DNA of 64,000 nucleotides, taken from positions 1 to 64,000 of the forward strand of contig JAHIND010000036.1 of assembly GCA_018896025.1 (NCBI GenBank), given 5' to 3'. The notes under the pieces are model-generated. The model was given only the letters and a program-made list of their open reading frames with translations, was not told the DNA's origin and did no database searches. How positions within the stretch are numbered: the stretch's first letter is position 1; the number at the start of each line of letters is the position of its first letter. The translations under genes and the position numbers were made by a program. This document shows positions 24,920 through 33,377 of the stretch, one piece after another. The DNA comes from Pseudomonadota bacterium (GTDB lineage Bacteria; Desulfobacterota; Desulfarculia; Desulfarculales; Desulfarculaceae).

Positions 24920-26122
24920 ATGCGAGCAAAAAGTTTGGTCATGGCTCTTATGCTGGGCGCGGCTCTGCTCATGGTCACGGGACCGGCGGATGCCGCCAAA
25001 GTCGTCAAGGTAGGTATCGTCAGTGTGCTGTCCGGCCCGGTGGCGGTCATCGGAAACGGCGAAAAGTGGGCCGCCGAGATGGCGGTGGCCGATTTCGAGG
25101 GCATCGAGGGGACCAAGATAGAGTTGGTGGTCCGCGACCACGCCTACAACCCCGGCGTGGCCAACGAAAAGGCCAAGGAGCTCTACGAAAAGGAGAAGGT
25201 GGACGTCATCATCGCCTGCCCCAACAGCGCCGCCGCCCTGGCCGTGGCCCAGCAGGCCAAGCTCCACAAAAAGCTGTTCATCTCCACCTCCGCCGGCACC
25301 ACCGACCTCATCGGCAAGGCCTGCAACCGCTACGTGTTCAAGTGGAACTACAACGACTACATGATGGCCACCACCGTGGGCATCCTGGGCGCCAAGCGCC
25401 TGGGCAAGCGCTGGTACTGCATCACCTCCGACTATGCCTGGGGCCACAACCTGCTCAAGCACTTCAGCGAAGCGGTGGAGTCCATGGGCGGCAAGATCGT
25501 GGGTAACGACATGGTGGCCCTGCACACCTCCGACTACAGCCCCTACATCCTCAAAGCCATGAACGCCAAGCCCGAAGTGCTGGCCCTGCTGAACGTGGGC
25601 AAGGACGCGGTCAACTCCACCAAGGCCGCCGCCGAGTACGGCCTCAAGAAGAAGGTGGTGATCGTGCACGCCCTGCTGTTCGAGCCCAGCATCCGCGGCG
25701 CCGGCGTGGCCACCTTTGCCGGCGACTACACCGCCGCGCCCTGGAACTGGACCGTGGACAACCCCGGCGCCAAGGATTTCGCGGACCGCTACCTCAAGAA
25801 GACCGGCGAGCGCCCCCACTTCATGGCCGCCGCGGTCTACAGCGCGGTCACCCAGTACCTCCTGGCGGTCAAGCGGGCGGGCGGCGCGGACCCCGAAAAG
25901 GTGATCAAGGCCCTGGAGGGCCACACCTTCAAGGACATGTTCGCCAACCCCGGCTACATCCGCCCCGAAGATCACCAGCAGGTGGGCAAGGCCTATCTGC
26001 TCAGGGTGAAGCAGCCCAATCAGGTCAAGGGCAAGGACGACTACTTTGAGATCGTCGGCTCCCTTCCCGCCGAGCAGGCCTTCGGCAAGCCCAGCCAATT
26101 CGGCTGCAAGCTAAACAAGTAA
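24920..26122 (+). CDS. livK: ABC transporter periplasmic substrate-binding protein (cluster 2)
   Basis: A 400-residue exported receptor. The signal peptide is MRAKSLVMALMLGAALLMV followed by a cleavage region near PADAAK. The mature domain begins VKVGIVSVLSGPVAVIGNG and has ACPNSAAALAVAQQAKLHKK and KWNYNDYMMATTVGIL, features of the peripla_BP_6 family. ATG 24920 follows AAAGGAA closely and starts an ideal signal sequence; a longer in-frame extension is rejected. It is only distantly similar to the cluster 1 receptor, so a different ligand is likely. A strong hairpin follows the stop. Confidence 0.9.
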   Translation: MRAKSLVMALMLGAALLMVTGPADAAKVVKVGIVSVLSGPVAVIGNGEKWAAEMAVADFEGIEGTKIELVVRDHAYNPGVANEKAKELYEKEKVDVIIACPNSAAALAVAQQAKLHKKLFISTSAGTTDLIGKACNRYVFKWNYNDYMMATTVGILGAKRLGKRWYCITSDYAWGHNLLKHFSEAVESMGGKIVGNDMVALHTSDYSPYILKAMNAKPEVLALLNVGKDAVNSTKAAAEYGLKKKVVIVHALLFEPSIRGAGVATFAGDYTAAPWNWTVDNPGAKDFADRYLKKTGERPHFMAAAVYSAVTQYLLAVKRAGGADPEKVIKALEGHTFKDMFANPGYIRPEDHQQVGKAYLLRVKQPNQVKGKDDYFEIVGSLPAEQAFGKPSQFGCKLNK

Positions 26123-26135
26123 CTCCAACCGGCCT

Positions 26136-26165
26136 GGGGCGGGGCGCCTTTTGACGCCCCGCCCC
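26136..26165 (+). terminator. Strong hairpin between livK2 and livH2 (probable attenuator)
   Basis: GGGGCGGGGCG at 26136-26146 pairs perfectly with CGCCCCGCCCC at 26155-26165 around CCTTTTGA. There is no T-run after it. It matches in position and stem length (11 bp), but not in sequence, the hairpin after livK of cluster 1, which supports a stoichiometry-setting role. Confidence 0.65.
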
Positions 26166-26178
26166 GCCTGGAAACACC

Positions 26179-27057
26179 ATGGAACCGGTTTTTCTGTTCA
26201 GCCAATTTTTCAACGGCCTGGTGCTGGGCTGCATCTACGTGTTGCTGTCGTTGGGACTCACCGTGGTCTTCGGCACCCTGGGCGTGGTCAACTTCGCCCA
26301 CGGGGCCCTGTACATGCTGGGCGCTTACGCGGCCTACACCGTAGCCACCCATCTGCACCTGAACTTCTTGGCCTGTCTGATTTTGTGCCCCGTGATCGTG
26401 GCCGGCATCGGCATGGTCTTGGAAAAATGCCTGATCAGCAAGCTCTACAAGCTGCCGCACTATTACAACCTGCTGCTCACCTTCGGCATCATGTTCATCA
26501 TCCAGGACGCCATCAAGATCATCTTCGGCCCCGAGGGCGAGCCCTTCAACATCCCGGACCTGTTGCAGGGCGCGGTGAACCTGGGGTTCATGTACTACCC
26601 CAAGTACCGCCTGTTCATTCTGGTGGTCACCGCTCTGTTGTCCGGGGGCTTGTGGCTGTTCATAGAGAAGACCCGCTTGGGGGCCATCATCCGGGCGGGC
26701 ACGGACAACGCCGAGATGGCCGACGCCCTGGGCACCAATATCTCCTGGACCTTCACCCTGATCTTCGGCCTGGGGGCGGGCCTTTCGGGGCTGGCCGGGG
26801 TGCTGGCCGCGCCCATCCAAAACGTGCAACCGGCCATGGGCATGGACATCCTGGTGCAGACCTTCGTGGTGGTGATCATCGGGGGCATGGGCAGCATCGG
26901 GGGCTCCATCCTGGCGGGCCTGGTAATCGGCCAGATATTGACCTTCTCCATCGTGTTCTGGCCGCCGGGCTCCACCACCTTGATCTACGCCTTCATGGCC
27001 TTGGTCCTGGTGACCCGGCCCAGGGGCTTTTTCGGGCGGGTATCGTTTTTTGAGTAA
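26179..27057 (+). CDS. livH: Liv-type ABC transporter permease LivH (cluster 2)
   Basis: A 292-residue membrane permease with about eight hydrophobic segments. Landmarks are LSLGLTVVFGTLGVVNFAHG, PHYYNLLLTFGIMFIIQDA and the coupling region DILVQTFVVVIIGGMGSIGG. livM2 follows after 12 bp. The order K-H-M and the sizes are canonical. Confidence 0.93.
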   Translation: MEPVFLFSQFFNGLVLGCIYVLLSLGLTVVFGTLGVVNFAHGALYMLGAYAAYTVATHLHLNFLACLILCPVIVAGIGMVLEKCLISKLYKLPHYYNLLLTFGIMFIIQDAIKIIFGPEGEPFNIPDLLQGAVNLGFMYYPKYRLFILVVTALLSGGLWLFIEKTRLGAIIRAGTDNAEMADALGTNISWTFTLIFGLGAGLSGLAGVLAAPIQNVQPAMGMDILVQTFVVVIIGGMGSIGGSILAGLVIGQILTFSIVFWPPGSTTLIYAFMALVLVTRPRGFFGRVSFFE

Positions 27058-27069
27058 TCTGGAGCTGTC

Positions 27070-27999
27070 ATGCAACTGAAGGCGCGCCATAAAATAGCCG
27101 GCATCATAGTCGGCGCGGTCTTTCTGCTGGCCGCGCCCTATCTGGTCCCCTACCAGGCGCTGGCCACCCAGATGCTCATTTTCGCCATCTTCGCCATCGG
27201 CTTTGACATCCTTTTCGGCTATACCGGCCTATTGTCCTTTGGGCATGCCGCCTTTTTCGGCCTGGGGGCCTACGGCACCGGCCTGAGCCTCATCCATCTG
27301 ACCAGCTCCGTGCCCCTGGCCCTGGGGATGGGCATATTGCTGGCCGTGGCCGTGGCCATACCCATGGGCTTTCTTTCCACCCAGCGCCACGGCATCTACT
27401 TCGCCATGGTCACCCTAGCCTTTGCCCAGCTCATCTACTTCATCGCCTTCCAGTGGCGCTCGCTCACCGGCGGCGACGACGGCCTGCAAGGCGTACCCCG
27501 GCCATCCTTGGGCCCGGTGGATTTGAGTTCAGACCTGGTCTACTACTACTTCGTCATGGCGGTGTTCATCCTGGCCCTAGTGCTGGGGGTGCGCATCATC
27601 CGCTCGCCCTTTGGCCGGGCCTTGCAGGCCCTGCGCGAAAACACCGACCGGGCCATGAGCGTGGGTTACGACCCCCGCAAGTACAAGCTGATCTCCTTCG
27701 TCATCTCGGCCGGATTCGCCGCCCTGGCGGGCGGGCTCTACGCCATGCTGCAAAACTTCGTGCCCCTGTTCAGCCTGGGCCTGGACATCTCCGGCGAGAT
27801 CGTGCTGATGACCCTGGTGGGCGGCATGGGCACCATCTACGGGCCGGTGATCGGCGCGATGTCCATCGTATACGTCAAGGACTTCCTCAGCTCCCAGACC
27901 GACGTGTGGCCCCTGATCATGGGGGTGCTGTACGTGGTTTCGGTGATGACCTTCCGGCGTGGAGTGGTCAAGGAGTTGAAGGAGCGCTTCTTCAAGTAA
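27070..27999 (+). CDS. livM: Liv-type ABC transporter permease LivM (cluster 2)
   Basis: A 309-residue membrane permease. It has FDILFGYTGLLSFGHAAFFG, the SLTGGDDGLQGV loop, RALRENTDRAMSVGYDPRKY-type cytoplasmic segment (from 27616) and LVGGMGTIYGPVIGA. It completes the second importer. An epimerase gene follows at 28 bp with its own good ribosome site, so both are probably on one transcript. Confidence 0.93.
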   Translation: MQLKARHKIAGIIVGAVFLLAAPYLVPYQALATQMLIFAIFAIGFDILFGYTGLLSFGHAAFFGLGAYGTGLSLIHLTSSVPLALGMGILLAVAVAIPMGFLSTQRHGIYFAMVTLAFAQLIYFIAFQWRSLTGGDDGLQGVPRPSLGPVDLSSDLVYYYFVMAVFILALVLGVRIIRSPFGRALQALRENTDRAMSVGYDPRKYKLISFVISAGFAALAGGLYAMLQNFVPLFSLGLDISGEIVLMTLVGGMGTIYGPVIGAMSIVYVKDFLSSQTDVWPLIMGVLYVVSVMTFRRGVVKELKERFFK

Positions 28000-28027
28000 A
28001 GAGTCAAAACACCACGGGAGGTTTTTG

Positions 28028-28978
28028 GTGTCCATAATCATCACGGGAGGCTGTGGGCTGATCGGCGCCAACCTGGCGCGCATCATGGTGGAAAAAGGGC
28101 GGGAGGTGGTCACCTTCGACGTCACCCCGGCCAAGGCCCTGCCCGCCGATCTGGCCTCCAAGGTCACCCACGTTCAGGGCGACATCACCAACTTCAGCGA
28201 AGTGCTCAACGCCTTCCGCGACCACGGCGTGAAGGAGGTCTTCCACCTGGCCGCCACCCTCTCGGCCCCCTCGGAGGCCAACCCCTGGCGGGCCTACAAG
28301 ATCAACAACGAAGGCACCTACCACGCCCTGGAAGCCGCCCGCATCTGCGGGGTGGGCAAGTTCATCTTCTCCAGCTCCATGGGCTCCTACGGCATGGGCC
28401 ACGACGGCCACATCTCCGACGAGACCATCCAGCAGCCAACCATCATCTACGGCGTGACCAAGGTTTTCGGCGAACTGCTGGGCCGCTACTACCAGCGCAA
28501 GTTCGGCATCGACTTCCGGGGGGTCCGCCTGCCCCAGATCGTGGGCCCGGGCGTGACCGCCGGAGGCTTCGGCCAGTACAACCCCGGCATGATCGAGGCG
28601 GCGGCCCAGGGCAGGCCCTACGAGGTGTGGGTGCCCGAGGACACGGTGCTGCCCCTGATGTACATCAGCGACGGCATCCGCAGCCTGGCCGAGCTCTACG
28701 AGGCCGACGCCGCAGCCATCAAGACCAGGATCTACAACCTGGGGCAAATCACCCCCTCGCCCACCGCCGCCGAGCTGGCCGAAATCGTAACGGGCTTTTT
28801 CCCCCAGGCCCAGATCAGCTTCAAGCCCGATCCCCAGGCGGTGGAGGTGCTCCAGTACATCCCCAGCTACATCGACGGCAGCAACGCGGCAAAGGAATGG
28901 GGCTGGAAACTGGAAGGCACGGCCCAGGACATGGTGCGCGACTTCATCGCGGACATGAAGGCCATGGAGCAAAACTAG
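28028..28978 (+). CDS. NAD-dependent epimerase/dehydratase-family protein
   Basis: A 316-residue extended short-chain dehydrogenase. The Rossmann motif ITGGCGLIGANLAR is at the N-terminus, with a D-x-T after the second strand (TFDVTPA). The catalytic set is SSSMGSYG for Ser and YGVTKVFGE for Tyr-x3-Lys. The start GTG 28028 has GGGAGG 5 bp upstream. Such proteins act on nucleotide sugars, but in a transport/CoA operon a threonine-dehydrogenase-like or hydroxyacid role is also possible. It is followed by 3-hydroxyacyl-CoA dehydrogenase after 17 bp. Confidence 0.82.
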   Translation: MSIIITGGCGLIGANLARIMVEKGREVVTFDVTPAKALPADLASKVTHVQGDITNFSEVLNAFRDHGVKEVFHLAATLSAPSEANPWRAYKINNEGTYHALEAARICGVGKFIFSSSMGSYGMGHDGHISDETIQQPTIIYGVTKVFGELLGRYYQRKFGIDFRGVRLPQIVGPGVTAGGFGQYNPGMIEAAAQGRPYEVWVPEDTVLPLMYISDGIRSLAELYEADAAAIKTRIYNLGQITPSPTAAELAEIVTGFFPQAQISFKPDPQAVEVLQYIPSYIDGSNAAKEWGWKLEGTAQDMVRDFIADMKAMEQN

Positions 28979-28995
28979 CGCGAAAAGGGGAGCCG

Positions 28996-29955
28996 ATGCC
29001 CGAGCTGAAAAACATCACCGTGGTGGGGGCCGGTCTGATGGGCCACGGCATCGCCCAGGCCTTTGCCCAGCACGGCCTGCCGGTGACCCTTTACGACCTG
29101 AGCGAGGAGTTGCTGGCCAAGGCCCTGGCCTCCATCAAGGAAAACCTGGGCACCTTCGTGGAGATGGGCCTGGAGACCCCCGAGGGCGCGGCCCAGGCCC
29201 TGGAGCGCATAAGCAGCACCACCAGCCTGCCCTCGGCCCTGCAAAAGGCCGACTTCGTCACCGAGGCCGCCCCGGAGAACCTGGAGCTCAAGCAGGAGCT
29301 GTTCGCCCAGATGGACCGCCACGCCCCGGAGCGGGCCATCCTGGCCAGCAATACCTCCATGCTCTCCATCTCCCGTTTTGGCTCCCAGGTGCGCGACCAG
29401 GGCAGGCTGATCATCACCCATTGGTTCAATCCGCCCCACATCGTGCCGGTGGTGGAGGTGGTGATGGGCCAGGGCACCAGCGAGCAGACCAAAGAGGGGG
29501 TGTTCGAGCTTCTTGGCGGCATCGGCAAAACGCCGGTGCTGGTGAATAAAGAGATCCCCGGCTTTTTGGTGAACCGCATCCAAACCGCCATGTTCCGGGA
29601 GGTGCTGTCGCTTTTGGAGATGGGCGTGGCCTCGGCCGAGGACATCGACCGGGCCATCAGCGGCAGCTTCGGCCTGCGCCTGTCGGTGCAGGGGGTGCTC
29701 AGAACCATGGACCTGGCCGGGCTGGACCTGATGCTCAAGGGGTGCAGCTACCTCTTCGGACACATCGCCGGCGGCACCGAGGCGCCGGAGGTCTTGCGCC
29801 AAAAGGTGGCCAAGGGCGAACTGGGGGCCAAGACCGGCCAAGGCTTCTTCCGCTATGCCGAGGCCACCCTTGGCGCGGGGGACGACCCTCCCGGCAAGAC
29901 GCGGGACAAGGCCCTGCTCACTATCCTGAAAGCCTTGCAAGAAGGCAAGGCCTGA
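28996..29955 (+). CDS. 3-Hydroxyacyl-CoA dehydrogenase
   Basis: A 319-residue NAD-dependent dehydrogenase for the third step of beta-oxidation, or acetoacetyl-CoA reduction in reverse. The motif VVGAGLMGHGIAQAFAQHG binds NAD. ASNTSMLSISRF, the catalytic His region THWFNPPHIVPVVEVV and the Glu partner are conserved, and the C-terminal domain has PGFLVNRIQTAMFREVLSLL. ATG 28996 follows GGGGAG closely. Together with BKACE it would turn a keto acid into acetoacetyl-type and acyl-CoA intermediates. It is the last gene of the liv cluster 2 operon. Confidence 0.9.
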   Translation: MPELKNITVVGAGLMGHGIAQAFAQHGLPVTLYDLSEELLAKALASIKENLGTFVEMGLETPEGAAQALERISSTTSLPSALQKADFVTEAAPENLELKQELFAQMDRHAPERAILASNTSMLSISRFGSQVRDQGRLIITHWFNPPHIVPVVEVVMGQGTSEQTKEGVFELLGGIGKTPVLVNKEIPGFLVNRIQTAMFREVLSLLEMGVASAEDIDRAISGSFGLRLSVQGVLRTMDLAGLDLMLKGCSYLFGHIAGGTEAPEVLRQKVAKGELGAKTGQGFFRYAEATLGAGDDPPGKTRDKALLTILKALQEGKA

Positions 29956-30201
29956 GAAACCGCCCCGCCCGGCGGCGGCATGCCCCACATATCCCCCGCC
30001 TTGTGCGCCCCCTCCAAGCCGCACCCTCTGGTGACGGACTTGCCGGAAACCATTGACCTTTGCCGGGCCCAAGTTTAAGCTGAACATCAATGCGCTTGGG
30101 ATGCCGTCGCACCAGATGCACCGGCATTAATCCGGGCAACGGTTCTTACGCCGCCGATCAAATAGGGGCGTCACTCATGGCCGGCCCCACAATCATCTTT
30201 C

Positions 30202-31140
30202 ATGAGTGGATTCAGCATGCAAAGCAGACAAGACATCCTGATTGATGTCCTGTTGGTCAACTACAACAGCACCCAGTTTCTCCGCCACTGCTTGATCTCG
30301 CTGTCCGGGCAGGATTCGGCCGGGCGGATGCGGTTGCTGGTGCGCGACAACGCCTCACAGGACCGCGCCGAGGCGGTGCGCGGCATGCCGGGCGTGGAGC
30401 TGGTTCAAGGCAAGGAGAACATCGGCTTTTCGCGGGGCATCAACAGCCTGGCCCGCCTTGGCCAGGCTCCTTATTTGCTGCTGCTCAACCCGGACTGCAT
30501 CCTGCAAGCCGACTTTTGCGACCTGTCCTTGGCCTACATGGAAGCCAACCCCCGGGTCGGCGCGTTGGGCCCCCTGATCCTGGACCCCGACGGCAAGGTG
30601 CAGGGTTCGGCTCGCAAGTTCCCGTCGGTGCTCACCGGCCTTTTCGGCCGCTCCAGCCTGCTCAGCCGCCTGTTGCCGGGCAACGCCGCCACCCGGCGCG
30701 AGGTTTTGACCGGCGCGGCCACCCCGCGGGAGCCCCTGGCCTGCGACTGGGTTTCCGGCGCCTGCCTGTTGGTGAGGCGCGAGGCCTTTGATCAGGTAGG
30801 GGGCATGGACGAAGACTACTTCCTGTTTTGGGAAGACGCCGACCTGTGCGCGCGCCTGGATCAAAACGGCTGGCAGGTGGTCTATTATCCCGTGCCTACG
30901 GTGGTGCACCAGGTGGGCGGCAGCCGCCGCTCCAACATGGTCCGCAGCATATGGCATTTTCACCGTAGCGCCTTGCTGTGGCTCAAGAAGCACGGCACCC
31001 CGGCCCAGCGGGCCCTTTTGCCGGCATGGGCGCTGCTGTTGGGCCTGCGCCTGGCCGCGGTCATGACCGTGCACCTGGCCCGTCTGGCCTGGCTGGGCCT
31101 TTTCTCCGGGAAAAAGGGCTCCCAGGCGGGAGCCAGGTGA
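30202..31140 (+). CDS. Glycosyltransferase family 2 protein
   Basis: A 312-residue cytoplasmic or membrane-associated transferase of the rhamnosyltransferase-like GT2 group. The GT-A core has VLLVNYNSTQFLRHCLISLSG, LVRDNASQDRAEAV and LLLNPDCIL (DxD equivalent), plus the acceptor-side EDYFLFWEDADLCARLDQNG. The hydrophobic C-terminal stretch (LLPAWALLLGLRLAAVMTV) may tether it to the membrane. It lies 10 bp before the Wzm-type exporter gene, so it likely builds the exported O-polysaccharide. ATG 30202 has a weak ribosome site; ATG 30217 is an alternative. Confidence 0.88.
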   Translation: MSGFSMQSRQDILIDVLLVNYNSTQFLRHCLISLSGQDSAGRMRLLVRDNASQDRAEAVRGMPGVELVQGKENIGFSRGINSLARLGQAPYLLLLNPDCILQADFCDLSLAYMEANPRVGALGPLILDPDGKVQGSARKFPSVLTGLFGRSSLLSRLLPGNAATRREVLTGAATPREPLACDWVSGACLLVRREAFDQVGGMDEDYFLFWEDADLCARLDQNGWQVVYYPVPTVVHQVGGSRRSNMVRSIWHFHRSALLWLKKHGTPAQRALLPAWALLLGLRLAAVMTVHLARLAWLGLFSGKKGSQAGAR

Positions 31141-31150
31141 CGCTGAAGCC

Positions 31151-32011
31151 ATGAGGGACGCCGACCGACAGAGCCTGACAAACGATCCCCATACCCGGCA
31201 GGGCATCTCGCCCCTGGCTTTGGCCGCCAGCCTTTGGCGGCACCGCCTTCTGATCTGGCAACTGACCAAACGCGACGTGGTGGGCCGCTATCGGGGATCC
31301 TTCCTGGGGCTGTCCTGGTCGTTCTTCATCCCCCTGGTGATGCTCGGCGTCTACACCTTCGTGTTTTCCGAGGTGTTCAACGCCCGCTGGGGCGACGCTC
31401 CCGGCCAGGGCCGGGCCCAGTTCGCGGTGATGCTGTTCATCGGCATCATCAGCCACGGCTTTTTCTGCGAGTGCCTCAACCGGGCCCCCCAACTCATCCT
31501 GGCCAACGCCAGCTATGTGAAGCGGGTCATCTTTCCCCTGGAGGTGCTGGCCGTGGTCACTCTGGCCTCGGCCTTCTTCCACCTGGCGGTCAACGTGCTG
31601 GTGTTGTTCGCGGGCTCTCTGCTGCTGGGCCAGGCCATACCCTGGACCGCGGCCCTGTTGCCCCTGGTGCTGGCCCCCCTGGCGCTCTTCGCCCTGGGCG
31701 TGCTGTGGTTCCTGGCCGGCCTGGGGGTCTACGTGCGCGATGTGAGCCACATAACCGGGGTGCTCTCCACCCTGTTGCTGTTCATCTCGCCGGTGCTCTA
31801 TCCTCTGAGCGCGGTGCCCCCGAAGTTCCAGGGTCTGCTGCTGCTCAATCCCCTCACCCTGGTCATCGAGCAGGCCCGCCGGGTTTTCGTTTTGGGGCGG
31901 GTGCCGGACTGGACTGACTGGGCGATCTATGTGGCCTGCGCCCTAGCCGCGGCCTGGGCCGGGTTCTGGTGGTTCCAGCGGGTGCGCAAGGGGTTCGCCG
32001 ATGTCATCTAA
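31151..32011 (+). CDS. wzm: Polysaccharide ABC exporter permease (Wzm type)
   Basis: A 286-residue ABC-2 type inner-membrane protein that forms the export channel for lipid-linked O-antigen. The N-terminal cytoplasmic helix with LTKRDVVGRYRGSFLGLSWS is diagnostic of Wzm/KpsM/RfbA-type permeases. Six hydrophobic segments follow. Its 3' end overlaps wzt by 11 bp. The downstream Wzt carries an extra C-terminal domain. Confidence 0.9.
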   Translation: MRDADRQSLTNDPHTRQGISPLALAASLWRHRLLIWQLTKRDVVGRYRGSFLGLSWSFFIPLVMLGVYTFVFSEVFNARWGDAPGQGRAQFAVMLFIGIISHGFFCECLNRAPQLILANASYVKRVIFPLEVLAVVTLASAFFHLAVNVLVLFAGSLLLGQAIPWTAALLPLVLAPLALFALGVLWFLAGLGVYVRDVSHITGVLSTLLLFISPVLYPLSAVPPKFQGLLLLNPLTLVIEQARRVFVLGRVPDWTDWAIYVACALAAAWAGFWWFQRVRKGFADVI

Positions 32012-33329
32012 GCCGCCGGTGGAGGCCCAAGGCGTGGGCAAGTGCTACACCCTGTACCAGCGGCCCTCCGACCGCCTGAAGCAGGCCGTGGTGCCCCGCC
32101 TGCGCCGGGCCCTGGGCCTGGCTCCGCGCACCTATTACCAGCCTTTCTGGGCCCTCAGCGAGGTCTCGCTCCAGGTGGAGCGCGGCCAATGCCTGGGGGT
32201 GCTGGGGCGCAACGGCTCGGGCAAGTCCACCCTGTTGCAGATACTGGCCGGGACCCTGAGCCCCACCACGGGGCAGGTGCGCACCAGGGGGCGGGTGACC
32301 GCCATCCTGGAGCTGGGCGCGGGGTTCAACCCCATCTTCACCGGGCGGGAAAACCTGCAGCTCACCGCCAGCGTCATGGGCCTGAGCCGCCGCGAACTGG
32401 ACGAGCGCTACCAGGACATCGTGGCCTTTGCCGACATCGGCGACTTCATGGAGCAGCCGGTGTGGACCTATTCCAGCGGCATGTACGTGCGCCTGGCCTT
32501 CGCGGTGTCCGCCTGTGTGGACCCGGAGGTGTTCATCGTGGATGAGGCCCTGGCCGTGGGCGACGTGCGCTTCCAGGCCAAGTGCTTCCGCCGCCTGGAC
32601 GAACTGCTGGCCAAGGGCTGCGCGGTGATCCTGGTGACCCACAACCCCGAGCAGGTCACCCGCCACTGCACCAATGCCCTGGTGCTCAATGAGGGCGAAG
32701 TGCTGGCGCAGGGCGCGCCCCGGGACGCGGTGAACCGCTACCTCGACCTGATGCTCGGCGCGGAGCCCGATGGGCAGGACGCCCCCCCGGCCCAGGCCTC
32801 GGCCGCCGCGGCCTGCGAGGCCCTGGAGCGGCGGGCGGGCTACAACCCCGAGGAATACCGCTGGGGCAACGGCCAAGCCGAAATCTTGGACGTGTGCATA
32901 ACCTCGGGCACAGGGAGCCACACCACCAGCTTGCGCGGCGACCGGCCTTTGCGCGTGGAGGTGTGGGTGCGCCACCACCAACCGGAGCCCAGGCCCATCT
33001 ACGGCTTGATGATCAAGACCCCGGATGGGGTGCTGGTCTATGCCGACAACTCCCGCGACTTCAACGGCGGGCCGCTTTTCCGCCCGGCGGCGGCGGGAGA
33101 GGTGGTGCGCGCCGTATTCGAGCTGGACCAGCGCCTCTCCCAGGGGGATTATCTTCTCAGTGTGGGCGTGGCCACCGACGAGCGCGGCGAGGCGATTCCC
33201 CTGGACCGGCGCTTCGACACCCTGCAGATGAAAGTCATGAGCACCCGCCCGCGCACCTATGGCCTGGTGGACCTAGGCACGCGGGTGCGCCTGGAGAAAT
33301 ACGACAACCCGCCGGACGGCGGCAGCTAG
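32001..33329 (+). CDS. wzt: Polysaccharide ABC exporter ATPase with C-terminal glycan-binding domain (Wzt type)
   Basis: A 442-residue ATPase. Residues 1-250 are the ABC domain with Walker A GRNGSGKST, the Wzt-typical LELGAGFNPIFTGRENL, signature YSSGMYVRLAFAV and Walker B VFIVDEALAVGD. Residues 285-435 form an immunoglobulin-like C-terminal domain (GVLVYADNSRDFNGG, FELDQRLSQGDYLLSVGVAT) that in known Wzt proteins recognises the capped glycan end. That points to an O-antigen with a terminal modification. It overlaps wzm and is followed by a glycosyltransferase. Confidence 0.92.
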   Translation: MSSKPPVEAQGVGKCYTLYQRPSDRLKQAVVPRLRRALGLAPRTYYQPFWALSEVSLQVERGQCLGVLGRNGSGKSTLLQILAGTLSPTTGQVRTRGRVTAILELGAGFNPIFTGRENLQLTASVMGLSRRELDERYQDIVAFADIGDFMEQPVWTYSSGMYVRLAFAVSACVDPEVFIVDEALAVGDVRFQAKCFRRLDELLAKGCAVILVTHNPEQVTRHCTNALVLNEGEVLAQGAPRDAVNRYLDLMLGAEPDGQDAPPAQASAAAACEALERRAGYNPEEYRWGNGQAEILDVCITSGTGSHTTSLRGDRPLRVEVWVRHHQPEPRPIYGLMIKTPDGVLVYADNSRDFNGGPLFRPAAAGEVVRAVFELDQRLSQGDYLLSVGVATDERGEAIPLDRRFDTLQMKVMSTRPRTYGLVDLGTRVRLEKYDNPPDGGS

Positions 33330-33377
33330 GATTGGGCCCGGCCCGCCGCGCCACCCTGAAAGAATTTGCATGCAACC

